From NCBI GenBank assembly GCA_003971905.1, contig RSEE01000010.1, positions 434,001 to 498,000 of the forward strand: 64,000 nucleotides of DNA, read 5' to 3'. Origin of the DNA: Moniliella sp. 'wahieum'. Lineage: Eukaryota; Basidiomycota; Moniliellomycetes; Moniliellales; Moniliellaceae. Position numbers and translations under genes: made by a program. The notes under the pieces are model-generated. The model saw nothing but the letters and a program-made list of their open reading frames with translations, was not told the DNA's origin and did no database searches. Positions 34,385 through 46,300 of this stretch are shown here, piece after piece (the stretch's first letter is position 1; every line of letters begins with the position of its first letter).

Positions 34385-35967
34385 TCAAAGTGAACCTGCC
34401 ACATCCAAAACAACCGGTACATGGTCGCTGGTGCCGTACACGTTGTATCGGATTTCGCACGACCGGACAGGTACCTTGGGAGAAGTGCTCGCTTGTGCAG
34501 CATCGGTTCCGTTCACGTGCTCATATTGGCTGCTGCTCACCAAGAAACTGTCCAAACGCCAACCGATGCCTTTACTGCGGCACATGCCTCGCATCCCAAA
34601 GAAGGCTGGACAAAGGAAAAGTCAGTGGTTTTGTTGCTTGCACCTTCCATGTCACAGCGCCACAAGATCAAGGTACGTACAAAAGTGGCCGACTGCGTCT
34701 GGGTGAAGCTGACGCCATACATCGACAAAGGGGAAGGGGGGCTCCTTCTCCGCCTCTTCCGGGACCGAGTAAACTTTCGTGGAGCCGCCCTCTGCGTCGC
34801 CATCTGCCCCTCCCAACGTATCGGACTTGGGCGGGGGTTGGACCAAACGGCGCCAGTTGGAGCACTCTGCGTCGGTAAAGCCTGGAGACTTGTTCCACTT
34901 GGAGTAGCCCAAAGTAAGGTCGCGCTCGTCGAGAACGACGTTCAAGTCGCCGGTCATGATGATCGGCTTGGAAGGCTGTTGCTGATGCAAGTAATAAAGC
35001 CATTGGATTAGATCGACAAACCACTGTTTTTTGCCATCCAGGCGCTTGAGACCTTCGCCTGCGTTGGGTGCATAATACCCCACCAAGAAGCTCTTGTCCA
35101 GCTCGAGCGTAATGATCCGTCCGTCGTACAGCTTTCCCTTTTTCTCCGACGAAGCACCTTCACTATCGTCGGCAGTAGCATGCTTGCCGACCACAGAGGC
35201 CGGAATCCCAATTGTTGTCTTGAGGGGTTTGGTCTTGGACCACACCGCCACACCTGCATACCCCTTCTTGGACGAGTCGATGGCCCAGGCCCGGTGGGGC
35301 CATTTGCTGAAGCCAGGATGCATGACCGGGATCTCGTTCACCTTGGTTTCGAGGAGCACCACAATGTCCGCATCCTCAGCTTTGAGGTAGGAGAACATGC
35401 CCTTCTTGTCTGAGCTGCGGAAGGAGACGATGTTCCAAACGACGATGCGCGAGTCGCCCTCAATGCGGGGCTTGATGCCCATCGCTTCCAATGCTTCGGG
35501 TCCATTGTAGGGCTCAGGCAGGGTCGCCAAGTTGAGTGGGGTGCGGGGCAGGTCCGGGGCGGCGAGGTTGTCGCCATACTTTTCCCGGAAAGCAGCGGTG
35601 GGAGCAGCGGGACAATCGCTCTCCACTTGGGCCGACTTGGAGGTACGCTTCTTGGGCGTAGGCTCCTTCTTCTCGGCCGGCTCGGACGGGGATGCGACGC
35701 GGGGCTTTTTGGCGGCAGGGGCGCGTCAACGGGGGGGTCCTGGGCGGCGCGGGCCACACGCGATGAACGGCGAGGGGGCATGGCGGCGTCGGGCGAGGAG
35801 TGGAAGCCGGCGGAGGGAACAAGGGTGGGCGCGCGGGGGGCAGAGGCGGGGTTGCAGGCGCGGGAACGGAGGAATGCGTGACAGAGGCGGGGCGGGGCAC
35901 GGACACGCGACACGCTAAGGACAGAACGATGGACGAGGGGGACGAGTGTGGCGCCGGGGCTGGCCAT
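34385..35967 (-). CDS. AP endonuclease, exonuclease III/APE1 family
   Basis: Base-excision-repair endonuclease cutting 5' of abasic sites. Catalytic motifs are visible: SRIVVWNIVSFRS (Asn of the active site), ADIVVLLETKVNEIP (Glu), KGYAGVAVWSK, FLVGYYAPNAGEGLKRLDG (Tyr), IIMTGDLNVVLDERDL (Asp and Asn), KSPGFTDAE, GIGWRLDSFLVSS and YGTSDHVPVVLDV (Asp-His). An intron at 34680-34606 joins VGHF to FFGMRGMCRSKG. One base seems to be missing in the CCCC run near 35720, where the frame moves from the Arg-rich N-terminus to APAAKKPRVASPS. A nuclear-style start MPPRRSSRVARAAQ lies at 35781; an in-frame upstream ATG at 35967 adds an Arg/Ser/Ala-rich leader ending AGFHSSPDAA, typical of a mitochondrial presequence. 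Length and motifs match APE1 rather than the longer APE2/APN2. Confidence 0.93.
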
Positions 35968-36291
35968 CGAGTGGTGTCGAGCACAAGGCAGGCAGGCAGC
36001 CCAGGGCAGCCACCTGCGTCTGCCGCGTCGCCCACCTGAGCGCGTCCCGAGATCCGGCGCAGAGCCTCGCCGGCACTCGCGCCGTGCCGGAAGAATGCAA
36101 TTGCGATGATTAATGAGCGTCATGCATGATGCATGAGCCTGCGTCTTTCGCGAATGCACACGCAGGCCGTGAAAGTTTCCCAGCCACGCGCGCGCCATCA
36201 TCGGTGGGCGCACAAGCGCGTCGCGTCGGGCGGACGCGGTGGACCCAGTCCAGTGCCTCGCTGCTCCACCACCCTGCCGCCACCAGCTGCC
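35968..36291. promoter_or_regulatory. shared divergent promoter region APE1/CTF18
   Basis: About 325 bp between head-to-head starts (510 bp from the downstream APE1 ATG). It contains a small heptad array at 36122-36135. Confidence 0.45.
36122..36135. repeat. heptad micro-array, TGA-TGCA
   Basis: Two ATGCAT hexamers each followed by G, located between divergent genes. Confidence 0.8.
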
Positions 36292-39200
36292 ATGGAAATG
36301 GACGAGGACGACTGGCTTGCCGCCCAGGCCGAGCGCACGCCCTCCCCGGAGCCCGACCCCGAGTTTTTTGCTGCGCTCGAGCCCCGCGGCCTGCTCGAGG
36401 ACGACGCTCAAGCGGTTGCCCTCCCTCCGGCCCTTACCCCGCCATCAACAGCGCCTGCGCCTGCGCCTCCCGGCCAAAGCCACCCCTACCCCCGCGGCCC
36501 CCTGCCAGGCTCTCATATGGTCAAGGACGGTGATTATGCCGTGGCCGATGCTCAGGAGTCGCTACTCGGTCAAGATTGGGAGGACGATTTTTTCAACGAC
36601 AATGCCATGATGGACGAACTGCTGGACCAGCCCTTCGATGACGCGTCTGGTCTGTTGGATGAACCTGCGGGGCAGACTGCGCACCAGACCGCACACGCTT
36701 CCTCTGTCCCTCCTCATGACCCTACTCATACTGGTCCCATCGCTGATCCTGTCCCGGACACGCGTCATGACGCAGCGCTGGCGGCTGCCCTGGCTCGGGA
36801 GCTTGACGAGTCGCAACGCGATCTGGGCAATGCACTGGCCCAACTCGGTTCTTCCAGCAGGGGAGGTGACGGCCGTGCCTCTGGCTCTTTTGACCCTCCT
36901 CCCTAGAAGAGCAGACTCCTGCTGTGGAGGCATACTCTTTCCAGTACGGGCACCGAGATGATCGTGGGATCCCCAAGTACCTCCCCGTTGCTAGCAGCAT
37001 CGCCTTTGCCTTTGATGGTACAGAAATCAGGTTGCCTCGACGTCGAAGAATGAAGGGATGGCGACCTTCCAAGGGGCACTACAATCCGGACGCCGGCGAG
37101 GGCAAGATTGATTCTCGCACAGGAGCCTTGCAGCTCACTGCGCAGCCCGTGTACCAGATGATGGACGACCTGAAACGGCGCAAGGCCCAGACAGCGCAAC
37201 GCATCCAAGCTGAAAGCGGACCCGATCATCAACGCTCGGCACTTCAGGCAATTCAAGATATGGACCGTCCTGTCCCTTCAAGCAGAGCTGCCAAGTCCCC
37301 CGCAGCCCAGTTGGCTGAGATCCAAATACGCTCCAAACTTTGGGTCGACAAGCATCGTCCATCTACCTTTGCCCATCTTCTTGGGGAAGAGCGGGTCCAT
37401 CGGGCTGTTCTAGGGTGGATCAAGGCATGGGACCCTTGTGTGTTCAAGACAACCCCACCGCCTGTCGAACCCAATGCCAATGCGCCGTGGGAGAAGCCCG
37501 ACCCCCTTCATCGTCCGCAGCAAAAGGTACTCTTGCTCTCCGGTCCCGCTGGGGCCGGGAAGACCACGCTGGCCCATATCTTGGCCAAACAGGCTGGATA
37601 CGACGTGTTCGAGATGAACGCGTCGGATGCCCGTGCGGCATCCAGTGTGGACGAGACGTTGAGACAGGCGCTCGATTCTGGGTCGTCGGTCAAATGTGAG
37701 AAACCAACTCTAGTGATTCTGGACGAGATTGATGGTGCGACGGGAGGAAGTGGTGATGGAGCGAGCTTTATCCGCTCTCTTGTCCGTCTCATTGAGCGTG
37801 GCTCTCTGCCCCCGCGGCCCAAAAAAGCGAGAAAGAAGGGGAAACAGCCAACCGTTCTCCAGCGTCCGATCATCTGCATCTGCAACGACCTTTATGCCCC
37901 CTCCCTTAGGGCTTTACGACTAATTGCCAAGGTCGTACGCGTGCCAGTGCCACCAGCCAAGGCGGTCGTACAGCGTCTGCGGCAGGTTAGCACCATTGAG
38001 GGCTTACCAACGGACAACAAGGGTCTCACACTCCTTACGGAGCTTACCGGAGGTGACCTACGATCCTGCTTGAATGCCCTTCAGCTTCTTGCCGCCCACA
38101 CAGCCGATCTGCAACAGAGCAGGATGGACCCAGCAAGCGCGCCCGCAGAGGCATCACCGAAGAATCACTACGCGGTGCGGCTCTCGGTATCAAAGACGGA
38201 GGTTCGAACTTGCCCCGTGTATGGGACGTTCTATTGCGTGCACGAGACTCGCGCAAGCTGAAAGCACTTTCCGCTGCAGCCCTCCTCGCCGAAGACGCGG
38301 CTGGGCGGGGCCAGACCGACGCGTGGCTGCTGGGGGTGGTTCATGAGCTTCAACTCTGTGGGGAATATGACAAGATCAATGTGGGCCTCGCCTCGGCTTG
38401 GCCCTCTTTCCTCGCCACCGCCAAGGACGATGGATGGGGCAGGGCAGTCAAGGCGCTAGATTGGCTCGCCTTCGGTGAAACGCTGTCCATGTCAATGCGC
38501 GGCGGTAGCTTTGAGATGCTCCCATATTGCCCCTTTGCGATCGCTCCCTGGCATGGCCTGTTCGCACACCACCGCATCCCCTTGCCAGATTATCCACGGC
38601 ACGACATCGAGGTGTGTTGTGGTTCCTGGCACCGTCTCTGCTTTGAGACGTTTTAACTAACTTTTGACTCTTTTAGGCACGTCAACGCGCTTCGGCGTTC
38701 CAAGAGATCATTCAATCGGTCCAAGAAACGCTTCCATCTCATTTCCGTGCTACCTTTGACACGGCTCGTGTGGCTACAGAGCTGGGCCCCGTATTGACCA
38801 AGATTATCAATCCTTTGATAAAGCCGGTATGTCATTTCTCAGGTCTTGAGGCATCGATCGAAGCTGACATTTTTGGTGTACAGATCAACTCCCTCGTCAC
38901 CTCTCCGTCGGAGCGAGCGGCAGCCGAACATGCGGTCGAGGTAATGCTCTCTCTCGGTATCCGTTTCGTTTCGGACAAAAACGAGGCAGGACACACGGTT
39001 TACCGGACTGAACCTCCACTGGACGAGTTTGTGGAAGGTTTGACAGAGGATGTGGCCCTCTTTTCCAGGGCGACAGAGTCGTCCGATCCATCCGCCGCAT
39101 CTGACTCGACGGTCAAGGGTGCCAGTTCGGGGAGCGGATTTGCTATTCGCCACTATCTCGCCCGCGAGATGGGAAAGATCGAGTTTGCCAGAGCCGAGAA

Positions 39201-39552
39201 GGCCAAGGCAGAGGCGTTGGCGGCCAGTGGAGAAGCCCGCGCGCCTGGGGCCGAGGTGACCAAGACTTACTTGTCCGGTCAAGCTGGGGGCGAGCTGGGC
39301 AGCGCGGCGGGCGGGTCGGTAGCCAAAGACTTTTTTGGCAGACCTGTTGTGCAGGCTAAGCCGACGCAAGGACGGCCCCATCGCCGTGCCCAGGACGAGG
39401 CTTCTGCCGGCGGAGCCGAGGGCGGAGGAGACGAGCCTACGGAGGAGCCGGCAGCCAAGCGCTTCCGGCCTCATCCCAAGATTTCTTTCCGCTTCAACGA
39501 GGGCTTCTCCAACGCGGTGCGCAAGAGCATCCGACTCCAAGATCTTCTCTGA
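36292..39552 (+). CDS. CTF18: Ctf18, large subunit of the alternative RFC clamp loader
   Basis: Loads PCNA for sister-chromatid cohesion and checkpoint signalling. The start MEMDEDDWLAAQAE opens an acidic N-terminus. The AAA+ core follows: LWVDKHRPSTFAHLLGEERV, Walker A LLLSGPAGAGKTTLAH, EMNASDARAAS, Walker B TLVILDEIDGA, PIICICNDLYAPSLRALR (sensor 1) and TGGDLRSCLNALQLL (sensor 2). The Ctf18-specific C-terminal part continues with NLPRVWDVLLRARD, FGETLSMSMRGGSFEMLPYC and a tail FRFNEGFSNAVRKSIRLQDL that would contact Ctf8-Dcc1. Introns are 38612-38676 and 38827-38883. One-base losses near 36900 (PP-LEEQTPAVEAYSFQYG) and near 38178 (before LGIKDGGSN) split the reading frame. Confidence 0.95.
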
Positions 39553-39930
39553 TATGGTCGTATGCGAAGAGATGTAATAAACGGTCAGAACCAGGATTGC
39601 GTTGTAGCCACCCCCCGTCAGGCCTCGTCGTCGACACCATCGGCGTCGTCCAAGTCTGTAGGCAGGCCAGTGAGCACAGCAGTAGGCAAGCCGTCGGGAG
39701 AGCCTGAGCGATAGCGGAGGACGCGTCTGCTTGCGTAATGCATAATGCGCGCCTACGCGCCTGCTGTCTACCATCGACTATCCCCGACGCGATGATCGCC
39801 TGCTGAACATTTCACGCCCCCGTGCTGTGGACCTGCTGCGGCTCTGTCTCCTCCTCCTTGCCCCTTCTTCCACCATCACCGATACCACTCACCGCTCACC
39901 GCGCCTCCACCGCCGCACGCGTTACGCTGC
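39553..39930. other. intergenic spacer CTF18-SFH1
   Basis: Tandem spacer with a pyrimidine-rich stretch (39830-39900) before the next start and no gene. Confidence 0.5.
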
Positions 39931-41775
39931 ATGGTGACGACGCCCTTCCTGCCGACTGCCATGGCCAACGTCCCGGGCGCGAATGGGGCGGTCCCCTTCC
40001 GCCCCTCCGTCGCTCCTCCGTCCATGGCCGTCTATGCCGCGCCCCCCACCTCCTGGCCCCAGGGCACCTTGGCCCAGCCCTTGCCTCCGTTCCAGCCCAT
40101 TGTGCCTGGCACACGACGTCAAGCCACCTTCACCTCCTACCCCAGCCGCATCAAGGCCGGGACAACGACTCTTGCTACTCCCAGCGGCGAAAAGGTGTCT
40201 GCTCCTGCCGCATATGGGTCGCGTGGCCTTCCCGATGCCGAACTCAGTCGCGTCTCCAGCTCCCGCACCAGTCGGCGCACTGGCCGGATCGTGTATCGCG
40301 AAGCGTCTGACGAGGAGGAGCTTTATGCAGAGGATAACGATTCCAGCAGCCAAGAGGAGGAAGCGCCTTCACAGGATCAAGACGCGCCTGGAGCCTGGCT
40401 TGGCCGGCCATTGCCAGCAAACAAAACGATCATCCAGGTAGCCCGCCCTTTACCTTACCCGCTCTCGAGCGAGGAGCAACGCCGTGCTGCATCCCGTGCT
40501 CCCGAGACTTTGTACCCCATCAAGATTGACTTGGAAGTGGGGGGGCACCTGATTCACGATGTGTTTACCTGGAACAAGAATGAGACCCTTCTTACCCCAC
40601 TGGCCTTCGCCGAACGCTTTCTCCGGGATTTGGATCTCCCCGAAGAATACGCCGAGTCCATTGCGGCATCGATCACCCAGCAGCTCGAAGATGCGGCCTC
40701 GGCTGATTTTGCTGTTGGGCCTCCCCAGGCAAATCATTGGACGTCTGGGCAAGCCGTTGGGTCTCAAGAGCATGACGCGCTGCCGATCAAGATGAAACGC
40801 AGAGATGCTCGTCCTTGGGACTGGGGTCTCGACAAAGGGTTAGATGTACGTCCGTCCAAGAAAAGGAAACGTGTAGCTCCTTCCGTACCGTTGGATCGGG
40901 ACGAAGAACAAAGCATGGAGCCTACGGACGCCCTGGTATCGTCAGTCGAGAAGGAAGACGACTTGCGTGTGATTGTGTCGGTGAGTACCTTGTCTCGGTC
41001 CAGATGAACTTTGATTGACATGGATATCCAGTATGAAGTCCAGATCCTTCGCGACTTGCTTAAGGACCGAGTAGAGTGGGATTTGTCCTCTCCCTTGACT
41101 CCCGAGGACTATGCTGCAGGCCTGTGCCAAGACCTTGGCCTAACCGGAGAAGCTCTCCCTTTGATTGCCAATGCGGTGAGAGGGGAGTTGGCCCAGCACA
41201 AGCTTGCTGTGATGGAGCAGTACTTGGTTGGATCCGGGGCCCAGTATGACCTCGCGTCCCGCGAGCTGGAAGAAGCAGTGCAGGAAGAGTGGGAGGAACG
41301 GATGGAGTGGGCGGCCACCAAGAAACGTGCCGAATTATTTGGTCTTCCTCCTCCGCAATTGTCCACGGAAGTGACGGTGTCTCAAGGCGCTACGCCTACC
41401 TCAGGCCCATCTGGATTGGACTCACCTGCACTTGTGCCTGCTGTTGTGGAGAAGCGGGGACGAGGGCGTCCATTCAAGTACCCCAGGGCGTCGGGACTGG
41501 ATGGTGAACTTACTGGTCAGGCTGGCTCGGAGCCCATGCTACCGGCCATGAGACGGCGCAAGGAAGCCGAGGCAGCCCTAACGTCTCTTCTCAACCGCTC
41601 GTCCAAACCATTGCAGGACATTTGGCGCGACTGGACGGATGCCAAGGAATCGGGGCCATCGCTGGAACGGATCAGCCCCGAGGACTTGGAGCGCTTGGCA
41701 CATGAGCAGCTGCGTGCGGCTCGTCGGGGGAAGCGCGATCAGGCTCGTGCAGGTCCCAGCCGGCGCCGCCGATGA
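39931..41775 (+). CDS. SFH1: SNF5/SMARCB1-family chromatin-remodelling subunit (SFH1-like)
   Basis: Core subunit of a SWI/SNF or RSC complex. Exon 1 (39931-40980) has a Pro/Ala-rich start MVTTPFLPTAMANVPGANG (an internal Met at 39961 is an alternative), TFTSYPSRIKAGTTTLATPS, and the conserved TGRIVYREASDEEELYAED. SNF5 repeat 1 is YPIKIDLEVGGHLIHDVFTW, NKNETLLTPLAFAERFL, and LDLPEEYAESIAASI. A 51-nt intron (40981-41031) interrupts repeat 2 (YEVQILRDLLKDRVEWDLSS, TPEDYAAGLCQDLGL). An AT-hook-like EKRGRGRPFKYP near 41455 precedes a basic C-terminus. The frame is intact. Sfh1 is preferred over Snf5 because the protein lacks a Gln-rich N-terminus, but this is not decisive. Confidence 0.9.
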
Positions 41776-43357
41776 GTAGCAAATCGGCCTGTTCCAACGC
41801 TGTTGCTGTCAATGAAACTCCTGTACGCTGCGATCGCAGTAAAGTGAAGCCAGGCATTGATCATCTGATTAGCGAGACCACTCCGGACCTTGTCACCTGC
41901 TATACAACATGCATGATCCTGGAGGCGAGGGGAGCTGGAACTGTGTGACACGAGCAGAAACGATTAATGGGAATGTGGCACAAAGCCCTGTCCACAGGAC
42001 AAACATGCTTCAAGCAGCGGACGGCAGAGCAAAGGCGGGGGCGATGGAAACGAAAAGGGGACGGCGCGCGGTAAGGATTGGAGCGCTTGCTTTAATTCCT
42101 CCTTCCATCAGCATCACTGTCGCTGTCCTTGAGGGCCAGATGACGCGAGAAGGATAGAGGAAAGTGGTAAAGATCATCGGTGCGGGTTGCGCCAATATAC
42201 TGGGGGGTGGGTACTGGGTAAGTAACCTGTTGGTGGGTATCGATAATCAGCTGAGACTCCCAGATCCGGTGAAGGACCGTGGTAGAGGTACATAAGACCG
42301 AACTTATATTCATCGAGAAGAGAGCACAATGCATAGTGAACGAGCTGCGTTCCCAAAGCACAGATATGAAGAAGTCTGCACCTCATCGACTCATCCAAGA
42401 AACTACAGAGATTAACCGACAGATATTGATCCCCACAGGAACCCGAGATGAAGAGGAGACGAAAGCAACGTTCTATACACCCAGACGACTTGATGTTTAA
42501 TGACCGGACAGAACAGGTGCGGGGATTCGTGTCGCAATCGCATGCTACTTAGTACCTATTATGTACTACTGGCGGTACAGTAGTGCAGCATTACATGTTA
42601 CCATATTTAAAGCCAGACTCATGCTGGATCAATTTCTGCAGCAGCTCTCAGTCTCCAGTTAGCCAGGGGATGATGGCCTCTGGACAGAGTGGCCCCTGTG
42701 CCACTGGCCTGCAAAACGGGATAAAAAGGGATGAGGAGGTCGATGAGGCTGGTTTAAGTGATATAGCGGGCGCAATGGCTCATAGCCCCCGATCTCTGTA
42801 GCCGAAAGTGTTGCGCTGCATTGGATCTCACAAAAGCAAACTCACGCTGGGAGCTGTAATGTCGTGCATGACGGAGTATAGCAGCCTACCAGCCACGCTC
42901 AGAAAATAGTGAGTGCAGTGACGAGCAATGGTGGTCGCAACACAGAAGGGAGAGGAGGACAGAGGGGGGGCAGCTGGGGCTGGCTGCAGTTCCTCCGCCG
43001 TGGCAAGCTATCCACCTTCGTCGTAATCATGAAAGGGGGGGCTACTGGGGTTTTGGCGGGTAACGATAATAGGAGCGGCTTCGCTCAGCGCGTGCCGCTG
43101 GTAGCCGTAGGGTTGGTGGAAGTGTTGCTTGCACGAATCTGAAATGTTCAATCGGTGTGCCTGTTCCGCCCACGCGCGGCTCACGGCAGCTGGCCAACAG
43201 CATGTGATACTCCTTGTGCTCCACAGCGTCGACGACACAGACGAACACAACCACCGCCGCCGCCGCCACCACCACCACCGTCCCGCTGTCTCCATCTACC
43301 CTACTGGGCTCTCCGCGTTCTCCGTATTGCCCCCACTCCTTAATCGTCTTGCCCACC
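41776..43357. other. 1.6-kb intergenic region
   Basis: 3' flank of SFH1 and 5' flank of the kinesin gene. Only short unassigned frames are present. A CAC/CGC-rich leader (43250-43290) precedes the kinesin ATG. Confidence 0.5.
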
Positions 43358-46300
43358 ATGGCCGACGGCGGCAACATCAAGGTCGTTGTCCGATGCCGCC
43401 CCCTCAACTCGCGCGAGAAAGCTCGCGGAGCCAGCTACCTCATTGATGTTACCAGCCCTACCTCTCTCGTTCTCAACCCTCCTCCGGGTGGCGACACCAA
43501 GGAGAATGCGCGTGCCACAAAGAGAAGCCGATGCCCTTCAGCTTTGACCGCATGTTTCCCGAAGACACCGAACAGTCTGAGCTCTTTGACTTCGTCGGCG
43601 AGGATCTCCTCCAGCATGCCTTTTCTGGGTTCAACACCTGCGTCTTTGCTTACGGACAAACCGGTTCGGGCAAGAGTCATTCCATGGTTGGATATGCTGA
43701 GCAGAAAGGCCTTATCCCCCTCACCTGCTCCCGCATTTTTGTAGACATTGCGTCCAAGACCGCTGCCGACCCCAACCTCAAAGTGACAGTCGAGGTGTCC
43801 TACATGGAGATCTACAACGAAAAGGTCCACGATCTTTTAAACCCCAAAAACAAAGGCAACTTGAAGGTCCGCGAGCATCCTAGCCTGGGCCCCTACGTCG
43901 AGGATCTGAGTCGTTTGCTCGTCAATACCTACGAAGAGATTGATTCCCTTCTTGACGAGGGTAACAAGGCTCGTACCACGCTTCTACCAACATGAATGCC
44001 ACCTCCTCTCGTTCTCATGCCGTCATCACGCTCATTTTGACTCAAAAACGCCATGATGTCGAAACTAAACTCGACACCGAAAAGGTATCTCGCATCAGGT
44101 ATGTCAGCCTCCATGTTCCCCCATCTTTCCCCTCTGCATACATTGACCCCCCTTCTCTGTATTTCCTATTCTTAGCCTTGTTGATTTGGCTGGTTCCGAA
44201 CGTGCAAATTCTACCGGTGCCACGGGCGATCGGCTCAAGGAAGGCGCCAACATTAATCGTTCCCTGACCACTCTTGGTAAGGTCATTGCCGCGCTCGCTG
44301 GGGAACCGATCGGAGCGGCGCCCAAGAAGGGGCAAGAAGAGCGCGCTCGACTTTATCCCTTATCGGGACTCGATTCTTACCTGGCTTCTCAAAGACTCTT
44401 TGGGTGGTAACTCCAAAACAGCCATGATTGCTGCTATTTCACCCGCCGATTACGAGGAGACCCTCAGCACACTGCGGTATGCTGATCAGGCCAAGAAGAT
44501 TAAAAACAAAGCGGTTGTTAATGAAGATCCGAACGCCAAGCTCATTCGTGAGCTCAAGGAGGAGCTCGAACTACTGCGTGCTCAGGTTGGTGTCGGAGGC
44601 GATGGAGCTGGAAACGGATTGCCGCTCTCTACTGCAGCTCCGATGTACGATGCGAGCGTGCCTCCAGAGAAGCAAACAGTCACATACCAGACCAAGAGCG
44701 GTGAGATGCGCACGTTGACGAAAAAGGAACTCCAAGAACAACTGGAACAGAGCGAGAAGCTGATGAAGTCCCTGGATGAGAGCTGGGAAGACAAGATGGC
44801 TCGGACAGACGCCATCCATCGCGAGCGAGAACGAGCCCTCGAGGAGCTCGGGATCTCGATTTCCCATACCATTGCCCACTCCAACGATGTGGGGCTGGTC
44901 CATACTCCCAAATCGTTGCCCCACTTGGTCAACCTCAACGAGGACCCACTCATGAATGAGTGCCTCATTTACCAGCTCAAAGCCGGCAAAACCTTTGTCG
45001 GGAATGATGGGCATCAACAAGCCAGCTCAGATGATCAAGACGGCGAAGGGGAAGGCAATGACGATGGCTCTGCCCATAAGTTAAGCGAAGTCACCATCCC
45101 TTTGAGTGGCACCAACATTCAACCCCTTCATTGCGTCTTCACTAACGAAGGAGGCAAGGTCACCATTCAATCTTTACCGGGTGCATTAACTATGGTCAAC
45201 GGCCAACGCCTAGAGCCTTCCCAAAGCAAGCGACTGCGTTCTGGGTACCGCGTTATCCTGGGAGACTAGTCTTCCGCTTCAATCACCCGGAGGAAGTACG
45301 CAAGGCTCGTGATCGTGTCAATCTAGCCAAAACTAATCCAGCCGAGGGCGAGGCAGACGATTCTCCATCTTCGGATAGTGAAGACAACAACGTCGAAGTG
45401 GATTGGAGCTATGCCCGAGCCGAGGCGGCGTTGGCCAAGTTAAACGGCGAAAATGTTGATTTCGGAAAGTTCGACGAGGCGGAGCTGGAGAAGCTCATGG
45501 AAGATGTGCGACGGGCACAGATTAAGAAACGTGGGGCCGGCTCATCGCTCGAGCTAAACGACAATGGCTCCCAGCCGAGTACATCAAACATTCCGCTTGA
45601 GTGGACCGGCGAATGGGATGACGGTGCACCTTGGGGGGGGCTCAATGGGCATCTGAAGGTGGTTCTGACCTACCGTCTACCCCTGTTGGTTTAGCACAAG
45701 AAACCCAATTGCTCCGTGATCGTGTCCGCAAGTACGAGCAACAGCTTGCGGAGAATGGAGGGGTGCTTTCCGCCTATGCGCCCCTCTCGTCGCGCGAGTG
45801 TACTGTGGCTCGTCTTGCTCTGGCCCATTGGCATATGCCTGCCCCCCTCCGCTTGGCTCGAGACCTACAACATGGCGCGTCTCTCGTCCTCCGCGCCATG
45901 CGTGCTGCTGCATTGGCGAAAAAAAATGTGCAATACCAGCTCACCATTCTTGACCGCGAGCCTCCTTCGGCGGCGGCCCTTCTCAAGTCGGAAACCAGTT
46001 CAAGCCGAAATTTCCCAGATGACTCGAGCTCAATCCTGGGTCTCGAGGCTCCGGATGACATTGCCCCTGACCGTGCTCTAAGCCTGGGGCCTCGCCCTTG
46101 TGTGGCGGTACAAGTCTTGGATCGGGAGCGTTCCGCCATTTTTGTCTGGTCTTTCGACAAACTTGAAGCTACTATTGGCCGGATGGAGCAAGCTGCGGCT
46201 GCTGTGGCCAACCCAGCTATGACCCCCCTTCCCAACCGAGATGTCGAAGTCTCCACTGCCAATCCGTTCACCACCCAAGCCATGGTGCCCCCTTTCTTTT

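Noticed and set aside
38200-38220. GTTCGA words considered as tRNA T-arms
   Set aside because: They lie in CTF18 coding sequence (and similarly in QRI7 at 11305) and no cloverleaf can be drawn around them.
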